From Streptomyces sp. ISL-98 (GTDB taxonomy: Bacteria > Actinomycetota > Actinomycetes > Streptomycetales > Streptomycetaceae), in the NCBI RefSeq assembly GCF_018614055.1, contig NZ_JAGGPB010000026.1:1-64000 (forward strand): a DNA stretch of 64,000 nt. The letters run 5' to 3'. Below, in pieces: positions 42,483-49,425 of this stretch. Numbering within the stretch: position 1 is the first letter of the stretch; each line of letters begins with the position of its first letter. Under the pieces are notes generated by a model. That model searched no databases. It was not told the origin of the DNA and worked only from the letters and a program-made list of their open reading frames with translations. The translations under genes were made by a program, and so were the position numbers.

Positions 42483-43762
42483 CGCTGACCCACGACCGGA
42501 GTCACAGCGACGACCTGATCTCCTTCATCCGCGCCAGCCCGTCCCCGTACCACGCGGTGGCGAGCGCGGCCGAGCGGCTGGAGAAGGCCGGTTTCCGCGA
42601 GCTGGCCGAGACCGACAGCTGGTCAGGTGAGAGCGGCGGCTGTTACGTCGTACGGGGCGGCGCCCTCATCGCCTGGTACGTCCCCGAGGGCGCACCCGCG
42701 CACACCCCCTTCCGGATCGTCGGAGCACACACCGACTCGCCGAACCTCCGCGTCAAGCCCTCGCCCGACACGAGCTCGGTGGGGTGGCGGCAGGTCGCCG
42801 TCGAGGTGTACGGCGGAGTGCCGCTCAACACCTGGCTCGACCGAGACCTGGGCATCTCGGGACGGGTCACCATGCGCGACGGGACGAACCGGCTGGTGTG
42901 CATCGACCGGCCGCTGCTGCGCGTGCCGCAGCTCGCCATCCATCTCGACCGTACGGTCAACGAGGGCCTCGCCCTCGACCGCCAGCGGCACACCGCCCCG
43001 ATCTGGGGTCTCGGCGGGGCCGAACAGGGCGCGCTGCTCAGCCGGGTGGCGGAGGAGGCCGACGCGGACTTCTACGAGATCCTCGGCTGGGACCTGATGT
43101 TCCACGACGTACAGCCGCCCGCGTATCTCGGAGCGGACGAGGAGTTCCTGGTCTCCTCCCGCCTCGACAACCTTGTGTCGGTCCATGCGGGCGTCACCGC
43201 ACTGGCCGCCGCCACGGGCCGGGAGAGCGCGTACGTACCGGTGCTGGCCGCCTTCGACCACGAGGAGGTCGGCAGCGCGTCGGAGAGCGGCGCCCAGAGC
43301 CCCCTCCTCGAACGTGTACTGAACCGGTCGGTCGCCGCGCGCGGCGGTACACAGGAGGACCGGGAGCGGGCCTTCGCGGGCTCGTTCTGCGTATCGGCCG
43401 ACATGACGCACGCGGTACACCCGAACTACCCGGAGCGCCACGACCAGGACCACCGCCCGCTGCCCAACGGCGGGCCGGTCGTGAAGGTCAACGTCAACCA
43501 GCGCTACGCCACCGACGGGCAGGGGATCGCGGTCATCGCTGCGGCGTGCGAAAGGGCGGGGACTCCGTGGCAGTCGTTCGTCTCGAACAACGCCATGCCC
43601 TGCGGCACGTCGATCGGCCCGCTCACGGCGGCCCGTACGGGCATTCCCACGGTCGATGTGGGGGTGCCGGGCCTCTCCATGCACTCGGCGCGTGAGCTGT
43701 GCGGAACGCAGGACCCGTGGCTGCTGGCTCAGGTGCTCACCGAATTCGTCACGGCGGGCTAG
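42479..43762 (+). CDS. M18-family aminopeptidase within the biosynthetic operon
   Basis: 427 residues, full length for the family. Metal-site blocks are visible: GAHTDSPNLRVKP (His84, Asp86), FDHEEVGSASESGAQS, and DMTHAVHPNYPERHD. The C-terminal NNAMPCGTSIGPLTAARTGI and VGVPGLSMHSARELCG are also typical. These enzymes are dodecameric zinc aminopeptidases of the cytoplasm. It overlaps both neighbours closely (ATGA before, 3-base gap after), so it is truly part of the operon. It could trim an intermediate, or be a resistant or sacrificial copy of the product's target, since the predicted chemistry resembles aminopeptidase inhibitors. Confidence 0.92.
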   Translation: MTLTHDRSHSDDLISFIRASPSPYHAVASAAERLEKAGFRELAETDSWSGESGGCYVVRGGALIAWYVPEGAPAHTPFRIVGAHTDSPNLRVKPSPDTSSVGWRQVAVEVYGGVPLNTWLDRDLGISGRVTMRDGTNRLVCIDRPLLRVPQLAIHLDRTVNEGLALDRQRHTAPIWGLGGAEQGALLSRVAEEADADFYEILGWDLMFHDVQPPAYLGADEEFLVSSRLDNLVSVHAGVTALAAATGRESAYVPVLAAFDHEEVGSASESGAQSPLLERVLNRSVAARGGTQEDRERAFAGSFCVSADMTHAVHPNYPERHDQDHRPLPNGGPVVKVNVNQRYATDGQGIAVIAAACERAGTPWQSFVSNNAMPCGTSIGPLTAARTGIPTVDVGVPGLSMHSARELCGTQDPWLLAQVLTEFVTAG

Positions 43763-43765
43763 GCG

Positions 43766-45316
43766 ATGACACAGGACGAATCCCGTAAGGAATGGACGGC
43801 CGTACTGCGCCCCGCACGCGGCGACGGACCGCACGGCGCCGGGCCGCACGACGCCGGGCCGCGCGGCCGGGTCGTCGCCGTGCCCAACGCGGGCGCCGGC
43901 CCCAATTCCCTCCTGCCCCTGCTGAAGCGCCTGCCCGACAGCATCGAAGTCGTCGGGGTCACCCTGCCGGGGCGCGAACGGCGGTACACGGAGACCTTCG
44001 CCGACACGCCGGACGACCCGCCGGCCGTCGTGCGCGCCGTCCTCGGCGAACTGCGTCGGATGCCCGCACTGCCCACCGTGTACTTCGGCCACAGCATGGG
44101 TTCGGTGCTCGCGGCGGCGCTCGCCCTGGAGGCGCCGGACCTGTGCGCGGGGCTGGTGCTCAGCGCACCGCCGGACGTGGACGCCGGGGTCCGTGGAGAC
44201 GCCGGTATTGCCGGTTACTCCGGGGACGCCGGGGACGCCTGGGACGAGGCCGCCCTGCTCGATGTCGTACGCCGGGGTGGCGGCACCCCGGCCGAGGTCC
44301 TGGCGGACCCGTTCTTCCGGGACCGCGTACTGTCCCTCCTGCGCTGCGACCTGACACTCGGCCGGCGACTGGCCCGCCTCAACGCGGGCCGGGCGCTGCC
44401 CGTGCCGCCGACGGTGCTGACGGGCGAGGACGACGCACTCGTCACGGGCCCGGAACCGGCCGCCTGGACGACGTACGCCCCCGCCGGGCGCCGCCAACGC
44501 TCCTTCCCCGGCGGGCACTTCTACCTCCTGGACCCCAACAACCGCGACGCTGTGGCCGCCGAGATCAGCGCGGCCTTCCCCCGGAACGGAGCCACACCAC
44601 CCGTGGAAGAGACCTTCCTCATCTGCCTGCCCTTCGCCGGAGCGGGCGCGTCGTTCTTCACGCCGTGGCAGGACCTGGCCCCCGAGGGCCTGCGCATCCT
44701 CTCCGTGCAGCTTCCCGGCCGTGAGCAGCGCTTCGTCGAGCCCCCGCACACCGACGCCGCCGACGCGGTGGACGAGGCGTACGCCCTGACGACCGCGCAG
44801 CTCGGCGAAGGCGCCCGTGTGGCCGTGTTCGGCCACAGCCTGGGGGCGGTGCTGGCGTACGAACTCGCGCACCGGCTCGAAGCGACGCCCGGCGTGAGTC
44901 TCGACGGCCTGGTCGTGAGCGGCTCGCCGGGCCCCTGGACCCGCCGCGCCGACCATGCGAACGACCTGCCGGACGACGAGTTCGTGGCCCGCGTCCGTAC
45001 CTTCGCGGGCTACTCGCACGTGGCACTGGAGGACCCCGAGATGCGGGCGCTGCTGCTGCCGACGCTCCGTGCGGACGTACGGATGCACGAGACGTACGTT
45101 CCCTCCTCCGACCGCCCGCTCTCGGCTCCCATTACGTCGGTCCGGGGCCGCGACGACGAACTCGTCAGCGCTGTGGAGGCCGCGCAGTGGGCGTGGGCGA
45201 CCACCGGCAAGCTCACGACGGCCGAACTCGACGGCGGGCACATGTACGTGACCGAGCGGGCGGAAGCTCTGCTGCGGCTGACAGCGGCCGAACTCCGCAC
45301 GGCCCGGGCACGATGA
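43766..45316 (+). CDS. tandem double type II thioesterase
   Basis: 516 residues with two GrsT-like alpha/beta-hydrolase thioesterases in one chain. Domain 1 (about 25-265) has VPNAGAGPNSLLPLLKRLP, GHSMGS with Ser110 and a final GGHFYLL. Domain 2 (about 275-510) has LPFAGAGASFFTPWQDLAP, GHSLGA with Ser358 and GGHMYV. Type II thioesterases normally occur singly and clear mis-loaded carrier domains. No integrated TE domain exists in the cluster, so one half may release the final product. A Gly/Asp-rich insert (about 140-165) in domain 1 is unusual. It overlaps the SDR gene by 4 bases. Confidence 0.88.
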   Translation: MTQDESRKEWTAVLRPARGDGPHGAGPHDAGPRGRVVAVPNAGAGPNSLLPLLKRLPDSIEVVGVTLPGRERRYTETFADTPDDPPAVVRAVLGELRRMPALPTVYFGHSMGSVLAAALALEAPDLCAGLVLSAPPDVDAGVRGDAGIAGYSGDAGDAWDEAALLDVVRRGGGTPAEVLADPFFRDRVLSLLRCDLTLGRRLARLNAGRALPVPPTVLTGEDDALVTGPEPAAWTTYAPAGRRQRSFPGGHFYLLDPNNRDAVAAEISAAFPRNGATPPVEETFLICLPFAGAGASFFTPWQDLAPEGLRILSVQLPGREQRFVEPPHTDAADAVDEAYALTTAQLGEGARVAVFGHSLGAVLAYELAHRLEATPGVSLDGLVVSGSPGPWTRRADHANDLPDDEFVARVRTFAGYSHVALEDPEMRALLLPTLRADVRMHETYVPSSDRPLSAPITSVRGRDDELVSAVEAAQWAWATTGKLTTAELDGGHMYVTERAEALLRLTAAELRTARAR

Positions 45317-46152
45317 CGTCGATGAGGACACGGCTGTCCGGCAGGACCGCGCTGATCACGGGAGCGGCGAGGGGACTGGGCCGTGCCTGTGCGGTCGCCT
45401 TCGCCCGCGAGGGCGCGGACCTGATGCTGGTCGACGTGGCGGGGGACCTGCAGGGCGTCCCCTACCCGCTCGGTTCCGCGAGCCAGCTCGCGTACACCGC
45501 CGACCTCTGCCGGGACGAAGGCGCAGCCGTACTCACGCGCCCCGTCGACGTGCGGGACCTGGGGCAGGTGGAGGGGGCGGTGGCCGACACGGTCGCCCGC
45601 TTCGGCCGTGTCGACGTACTAGTCAACAATGCGGGAATCGCGGCCCCTTCGGGCAAGACGGCACACGAGATCGAAGAGCACGAATGGCAGCTCATGCTCG
45701 ACGTCGACCTCTCCGGTGCCTGGCGGACGATCCGGGCGGTGGGCGGCCTGATGGCGGCCCAGGGCTCGGGCAGCATCATCAACATCGCCTCGACCGCGGG
45801 CCTCGTCGGCTACCGCCACTTCGCGGGTTACGTCGCGGCCAAGCACGGCCTCGTCGGCCTGACCAAGGCCGTCGCGCTGGACTACGCCCCGCGCAAGGTC
45901 CGCGTCAACGCGCTGTGCCCCGGTTCCGTACGGGACGAACCGCAAGTGGAGGGCCGGATGCTCTCCGAGATCGCCCGGTCCCTGGACGTACGGGTCGACG
46001 AGCACGAGGAGACGTTCGTCCAGGCCCAGCCGATGAACGCCCTGGTCGAGCCCGAGGACATCGCGGGGGCGGCCGTCTGGCTGGCGTCGGACGAGTCCCG
46101 GCAAGTGACCGGAAGCGTGCTCACCATTGACGGCGGCTTCACCGCCCGCTGA
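45313..46152 (+). CDS. short-chain dehydrogenase/reductase of the cluster
   Basis: 279 residues. The Rossmann motif TALITGAARGLGRACAVAFA, the NNAG segment (VDVLVNNAGIAAPSG) and catalytic Ser in NIASTAGL with YVAAKHGLVG (Tyr, Lys) are complete. An extra segment YPLGSASQLAYTADLCRDEG between the first beta-strands resembles the group using tightly bound NAD or mycofactocin. It may oxidise or reduce a hydroxyl or keto group of the product or of its starter. The start overlaps the thioesterase stop (ATGA); 17 bases separate it from the next gene. Confidence 0.88.
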   Translation: MTSMRTRLSGRTALITGAARGLGRACAVAFAREGADLMLVDVAGDLQGVPYPLGSASQLAYTADLCRDEGAAVLTRPVDVRDLGQVEGAVADTVARFGRVDVLVNNAGIAAPSGKTAHEIEEHEWQLMLDVDLSGAWRTIRAVGGLMAAQGSGSIINIASTAGLVGYRHFAGYVAAKHGLVGLTKAVALDYAPRKVRVNALCPGSVRDEPQVEGRMLSEIARSLDVRVDEHEETFVQAQPMNALVEPEDIAGAAVWLASDESRQVTGSVLTIDGGFTAR

Positions 46153-46169
46153 CCCCCGGAGAACCCCCA

Positions 46170-49100
46170 ATGCCACACGTCCCTGCCCCGGCCGCCCTCT
46201 CCCGGATCGTCCCGGCGGACTGCCCGCCGTCGGCCCACTGCCACGCCCTGTCCGTACGCCTGCCGGACGGTGGTGACGCCGACGGGCTCGGCCGGTCGCT
46301 GGACGCCGCTGTCCGGCTGTGGTGGCCCGAAGCGGGGGAGCGGTGGCCGGTGCTGTGGCGGGAGGCGGTGCGGGCGCCGGCCGACTGTGACGCGGCTGAA
46401 CGGCGGCTGTATGCCGAGACGCACCGCCCGGTGAGCGTCGCTTCGGGACCGCTGCTGCGTGCCGTGCTGCTGGAGTACGCCGACGGGCCAGCCGACCTGG
46501 TCCTGACCGCCCACCGGCAGCGTCTCGACGCCCGCTCGCTGGCCGGGGTCGCGGACGTGGTGCTGGGGCGGGTGCCAGCCGGGGAGTTCTGGGTGGCTCA
46601 GGGATGCGCGGGCGACAGCTCACCGGTGCGCGGACGGCCGGGATCCGGCGGCCGGATCGAGTGGGGAGGGACAGGCGTGGTGTTGAGTACGGCACTTGCC
46701 GGTACGTCCGATGATCCGCTGGCGTGCGTGGTCGCTGCTGCGGCGTTGGTGGTGGGGCGGTACGAGGGGCGGGCGGCGACGGAGGTCGGCGTGCTGGCGG
46801 AGGGGGCGGACCGGCCCGAGCGCGCTCTTGGTGCGTTTGACGAGGCGTGGGTCCAGGCTGTGGACCTCTCTGAGGGGTGCACGGCGGGACAGCTGCTGGA
46901 CGCGGTCCGGGCGGCGCGGCCAGGCCCGTACGAGGGGGTCCGCCCCGTCGTCGGCGTGCTGGGCGGCGAGGGCCTCGGGGGGAAGGATTCTTTCGCCCGC
47001 TCCTCAAACGCCGGAGAGGCTGGAATTTACGGCAACCTCCAGTCGGTCCGGGGGTCTGGGGGCTTGCCCCCAGTTCGGGAAGGGGCGGGTAGGGGAACTG
47101 CGCCGCAGGCAACCCGCACCCCAACCCCCCACGCCACGCACTGCAGCCCCGCCCCGCACCACCTCCCCTGCCAAACCGCCCCCTTCCCACTCACACTGAC
47201 CATCCGCACCACCACTACCCCTGACGGCGGCATCGCCCTCGACCTGCACCATGAGCTCCAACACGTCGACGACGCCACCGCGCGTGCCTTCGTCCGCCAC
47301 GTGGCCCGCGTCTACCAGCAGTTGACCGCATCCCCCGGCCAACCCGTCGCCGACATCGCACTGCTCGACGCCGCCGAAGCTGAAACCCAGCTCGCCCTCG
47401 GCCGCCCCGAAGGCGACTCGCACCCACCCCGCCCGCGCCCCCGCCGCATCGACGCCCTCTTCGACGAACAGGCAGCCCTGCGCCCCACCGCGACGGCCCT
47501 CACCCACGACGGCCGCACCCTGACCTACGCGCAGCTTCGCGAACGGGCGGAGCTCTGTGCCGCCGGGTTGCGCGCGGCCGGTGTGCGGGCGGGGGAGCGG
47601 GTCGGTATCTGCCTGGAGCGGTCCGCCGACCTCGTGGTGGTCATGCTCGCGGTGCTGAAGGCGGATGCGGTGTACGTACCGCTGGACCCGGCGCACCCAC
47701 CGGCCCGGCTGACGTACACCGCACAGGACGCGGGCCTGCGCCTGATCGTGACGGCCCCCGACACCTTCCCCGGCGACGACACGGACGTCCGCACCCTCAC
47801 CCCCGCAGACCTGGCCGCCACAGGCACGGAAGCCATGGCGGCCACGGACGCCAAGGCGGCCACAGAATCCAAGGCGGCCCGCACCCACCCCGCCCGCGCC
47901 CCGCAGGAAGCCGCGTACGTCATCTACACCTCGGGCTCCACCGGCCGCCCCAAGGGCGTCGTCGTGCCGCACGCCAACGTGGCCGCGCTGCTGGACGCCA
48001 CCCGCGACGACTTCGGCCTCGGCGCCGACGACACCTGGACGCTCTTCCACTCCAGCGCCTTCGACTTCTCCGTCTGGGAAATCTGGGGCGCACTGCTGAC
48101 CGGCGCACGGCTGGTCGTAGTGGACTACTGGGTGTCCCGGTCACCCGCCGAGTTCCGCGCACTGCTCATGCGCGAGGGCGTGACAGTGCTCAACCAGACC
48201 CCCTCGGCATTCGGCCAGCTCATGGAGGCCGACCGGCCCCACCGGCCCGAACTGCCGCTGCGCCTCGTCGTCTTCGGCGGCGAGCCGCTCGACACGCGCC
48301 CACTGCTCGGCTGGCTCGACCGCTACCCGGAGAGCCGGTGCCGGCTGGTGAACATGTTCGGCATCACCGAGACCACCGTCCACGCCACGGCCCAGACGGT
48401 GACCCGCCGCGAGGCGATGGCCGGTTCACGCTCCGTGGGCCGTCCGCTGCCCGGCTGGTACGTGTACGTGCTCGACGCGCAGGGCCGCCCCGTGCCGACC
48501 GGCACGGCGGGCGAGATCTGGGTCGGCGGCGCCGGTGTCGCACTGGAGTACCTGGGGCGCCCGGAGCTGACCGCCGAACGCTTCGTGCCCGATCCCTACC
48601 GGCAGGAGAGCCGCATCTACCGCAGCGGCGACCTCGGCAGACTCCGCCCCGACGGCACCCTGGAACATCTCGGGCGGCTCGACAGCCAGGTCAAGATACG
48701 CGGCTTCCGGATCGAGCTGGACGAGATCCGCAGCGTCCTCCTCGACGACCCGTCGGTCACCTCCGCCGCCGTAGTGCTCGGCGGCGATGTGCTGAAGGAC
48801 GCGGCGGGCGTACGCATCGACGCATACGTCGTGCTGCTCGAAGAGCGGTTCGCCGAAGCGGCCGCGGCCGCGGTACGGCGGCGAGTCGCGAAGCTGCTGC
48901 CCGACTACATGGTGCCGACGACGGTGACGGCTCTGCCCGCGCTCCCGCTCACGGAGAACGGGAAGCTGGACGTACGCGAACTTCCCGAACCGAAGCCCGA
49001 ACCGAAGCCCGAGCCCAAGTTCGAGCCCCAGCCCCAGCACACCCCCGAGCCCGCCGTCCAGGCCAGCAATCCCCTGGCCGAGGTCTGGGAGTCCGTACTC

Positions 49101-49313
49101 GGCGTACCCGTCGGCCCCGACGACAACTTCTTCGACCTGGGCGGCAACTCGCTCTACGCCGTCCGAGTAGCCGCAGCACTCCGGGAACGCGGGCTGCCAC
49201 CCGTCTCGCTCCGCCAGCTGTATACAACCCCGACTGTCCGTGAGTTGACGGTCGCTCAGACTGCCGGAACCCTCCCCGGAGCCCATGATTCCGGGGCTGT
49301 GGCGGGCCATTGA
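46170..49313 (+). CDS. NRPS: degenerate C - A (Thr-like code) - PCP
   Basis: 1047 residues. Residues 1-400 are a decayed condensation domain: the HHxxxDG site reads HRQRLDA (from His115), with the second His replaced by Arg, and residues about 271-315 come from a dispersed repeat. The adenylation domain (about 425-905) has YVIYTSGSTGRPKGV, FHSSAFDFSVWE, FGITETTVHAT, YRSGDLGR and LTENGKLD. Specificity residues read by hand are D-F-W-N-V-G-M-V-H-K, matching the threonine code. A PEPKPEPKPEPK linker leads to a PCP with Ser994 in DLGGNSLY. No thioesterase follows. This A domain may load Thr on its own PCP, and perhaps also the PCP at Ser1425, which lacks an A domain. Confidence 0.88.
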   Translation: MPHVPAPAALSRIVPADCPPSAHCHALSVRLPDGGDADGLGRSLDAAVRLWWPEAGERWPVLWREAVRAPADCDAAERRLYAETHRPVSVASGPLLRAVLLEYADGPADLVLTAHRQRLDARSLAGVADVVLGRVPAGEFWVAQGCAGDSSPVRGRPGSGGRIEWGGTGVVLSTALAGTSDDPLACVVAAAALVVGRYEGRAATEVGVLAEGADRPERALGAFDEAWVQAVDLSEGCTAGQLLDAVRAARPGPYEGVRPVVGVLGGEGLGGKDSFARSSNAGEAGIYGNLQSVRGSGGLPPVREGAGRGTAPQATRTPTPHATHCSPAPHHLPCQTAPFPLTLTIRTTTTPDGGIALDLHHELQHVDDATARAFVRHVARVYQQLTASPGQPVADIALLDAAEAETQLALGRPEGDSHPPRPRPRRIDALFDEQAALRPTATALTHDGRTLTYAQLRERAELCAAGLRAAGVRAGERVGICLERSADLVVVMLAVLKADAVYVPLDPAHPPARLTYTAQDAGLRLIVTAPDTFPGDDTDVRTLTPADLAATGTEAMAATDAKAATESKAARTHPARAPQEAAYVIYTSGSTGRPKGVVVPHANVAALLDATRDDFGLGADDTWTLFHSSAFDFSVWEIWGALLTGARLVVVDYWVSRSPAEFRALLMREGVTVLNQTPSAFGQLMEADRPHRPELPLRLVVFGGEPLDTRPLLGWLDRYPESRCRLVNMFGITETTVHATAQTVTRREAMAGSRSVGRPLPGWYVYVLDAQGRPVPTGTAGEIWVGGAGVALEYLGRPELTAERFVPDPYRQESRIYRSGDLGRLRPDGTLEHLGRLDSQVKIRGFRIELDEIRSVLLDDPSVTSAAVVLGGDVLKDAAGVRIDAYVVLLEERFAEAAAAAVRRRVAKLLPDYMVPTTVTALPALPLTENGKLDVRELPEPKPEPKPEPKFEPQPQHTPEPAVQASNPLAEVWESVLGVPVGPDDNFFDLGGNSLYAVRVAAALRERGLPPVSLRQLYTTPTVRELTVAQTAGTLPGAHDSGAVAGH
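46980..47115 (+). repeat. dispersed Streptomyces-type repeat inside NRPS coding sequence
   Basis: The segment contains CGGGAAGGGGCGGGTAGGGG (47076-47095), AACTGCGCCGCAGGC and the palindrome GGGGGCTTGCCCCC (47057-47070). The same motifs, in both orientations, build the element at 59425-59655. In translation the segment gives low-complexity sequence (SFARSSNAGEAGIYGNLQSV and onward) with no counterpart in condensation domains. The reading frame is kept across it. Confidence 0.7.
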
Positions 49314-49425
49314 CGATCTACGCCCCTACCAGCCCGTCACCCGTCCAGGACCAAAGTGCGCGGATCGATTCCGTCGGCCGTCCCGTCGGGCTACCCTCGA
49401 GATCCGCCACCGTTGGGGAGGGATG

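Noticed and set aside
46690..47200. Frameshifted pseudogene in the NRPS N-terminus
   Set aside because: The odd low-complexity residues are explained by a repeat inserted in frame. The A and PCP motifs downstream continue in the same frame without interruption.
46170..49313. Reading the fourth-last selectivity residue of the A domain as Phe
   Set aside because: A first alignment gave Phe at position 301. Aligning the GGE block with the reference Gly-Ser gives Gly instead, which matches the threonine code.
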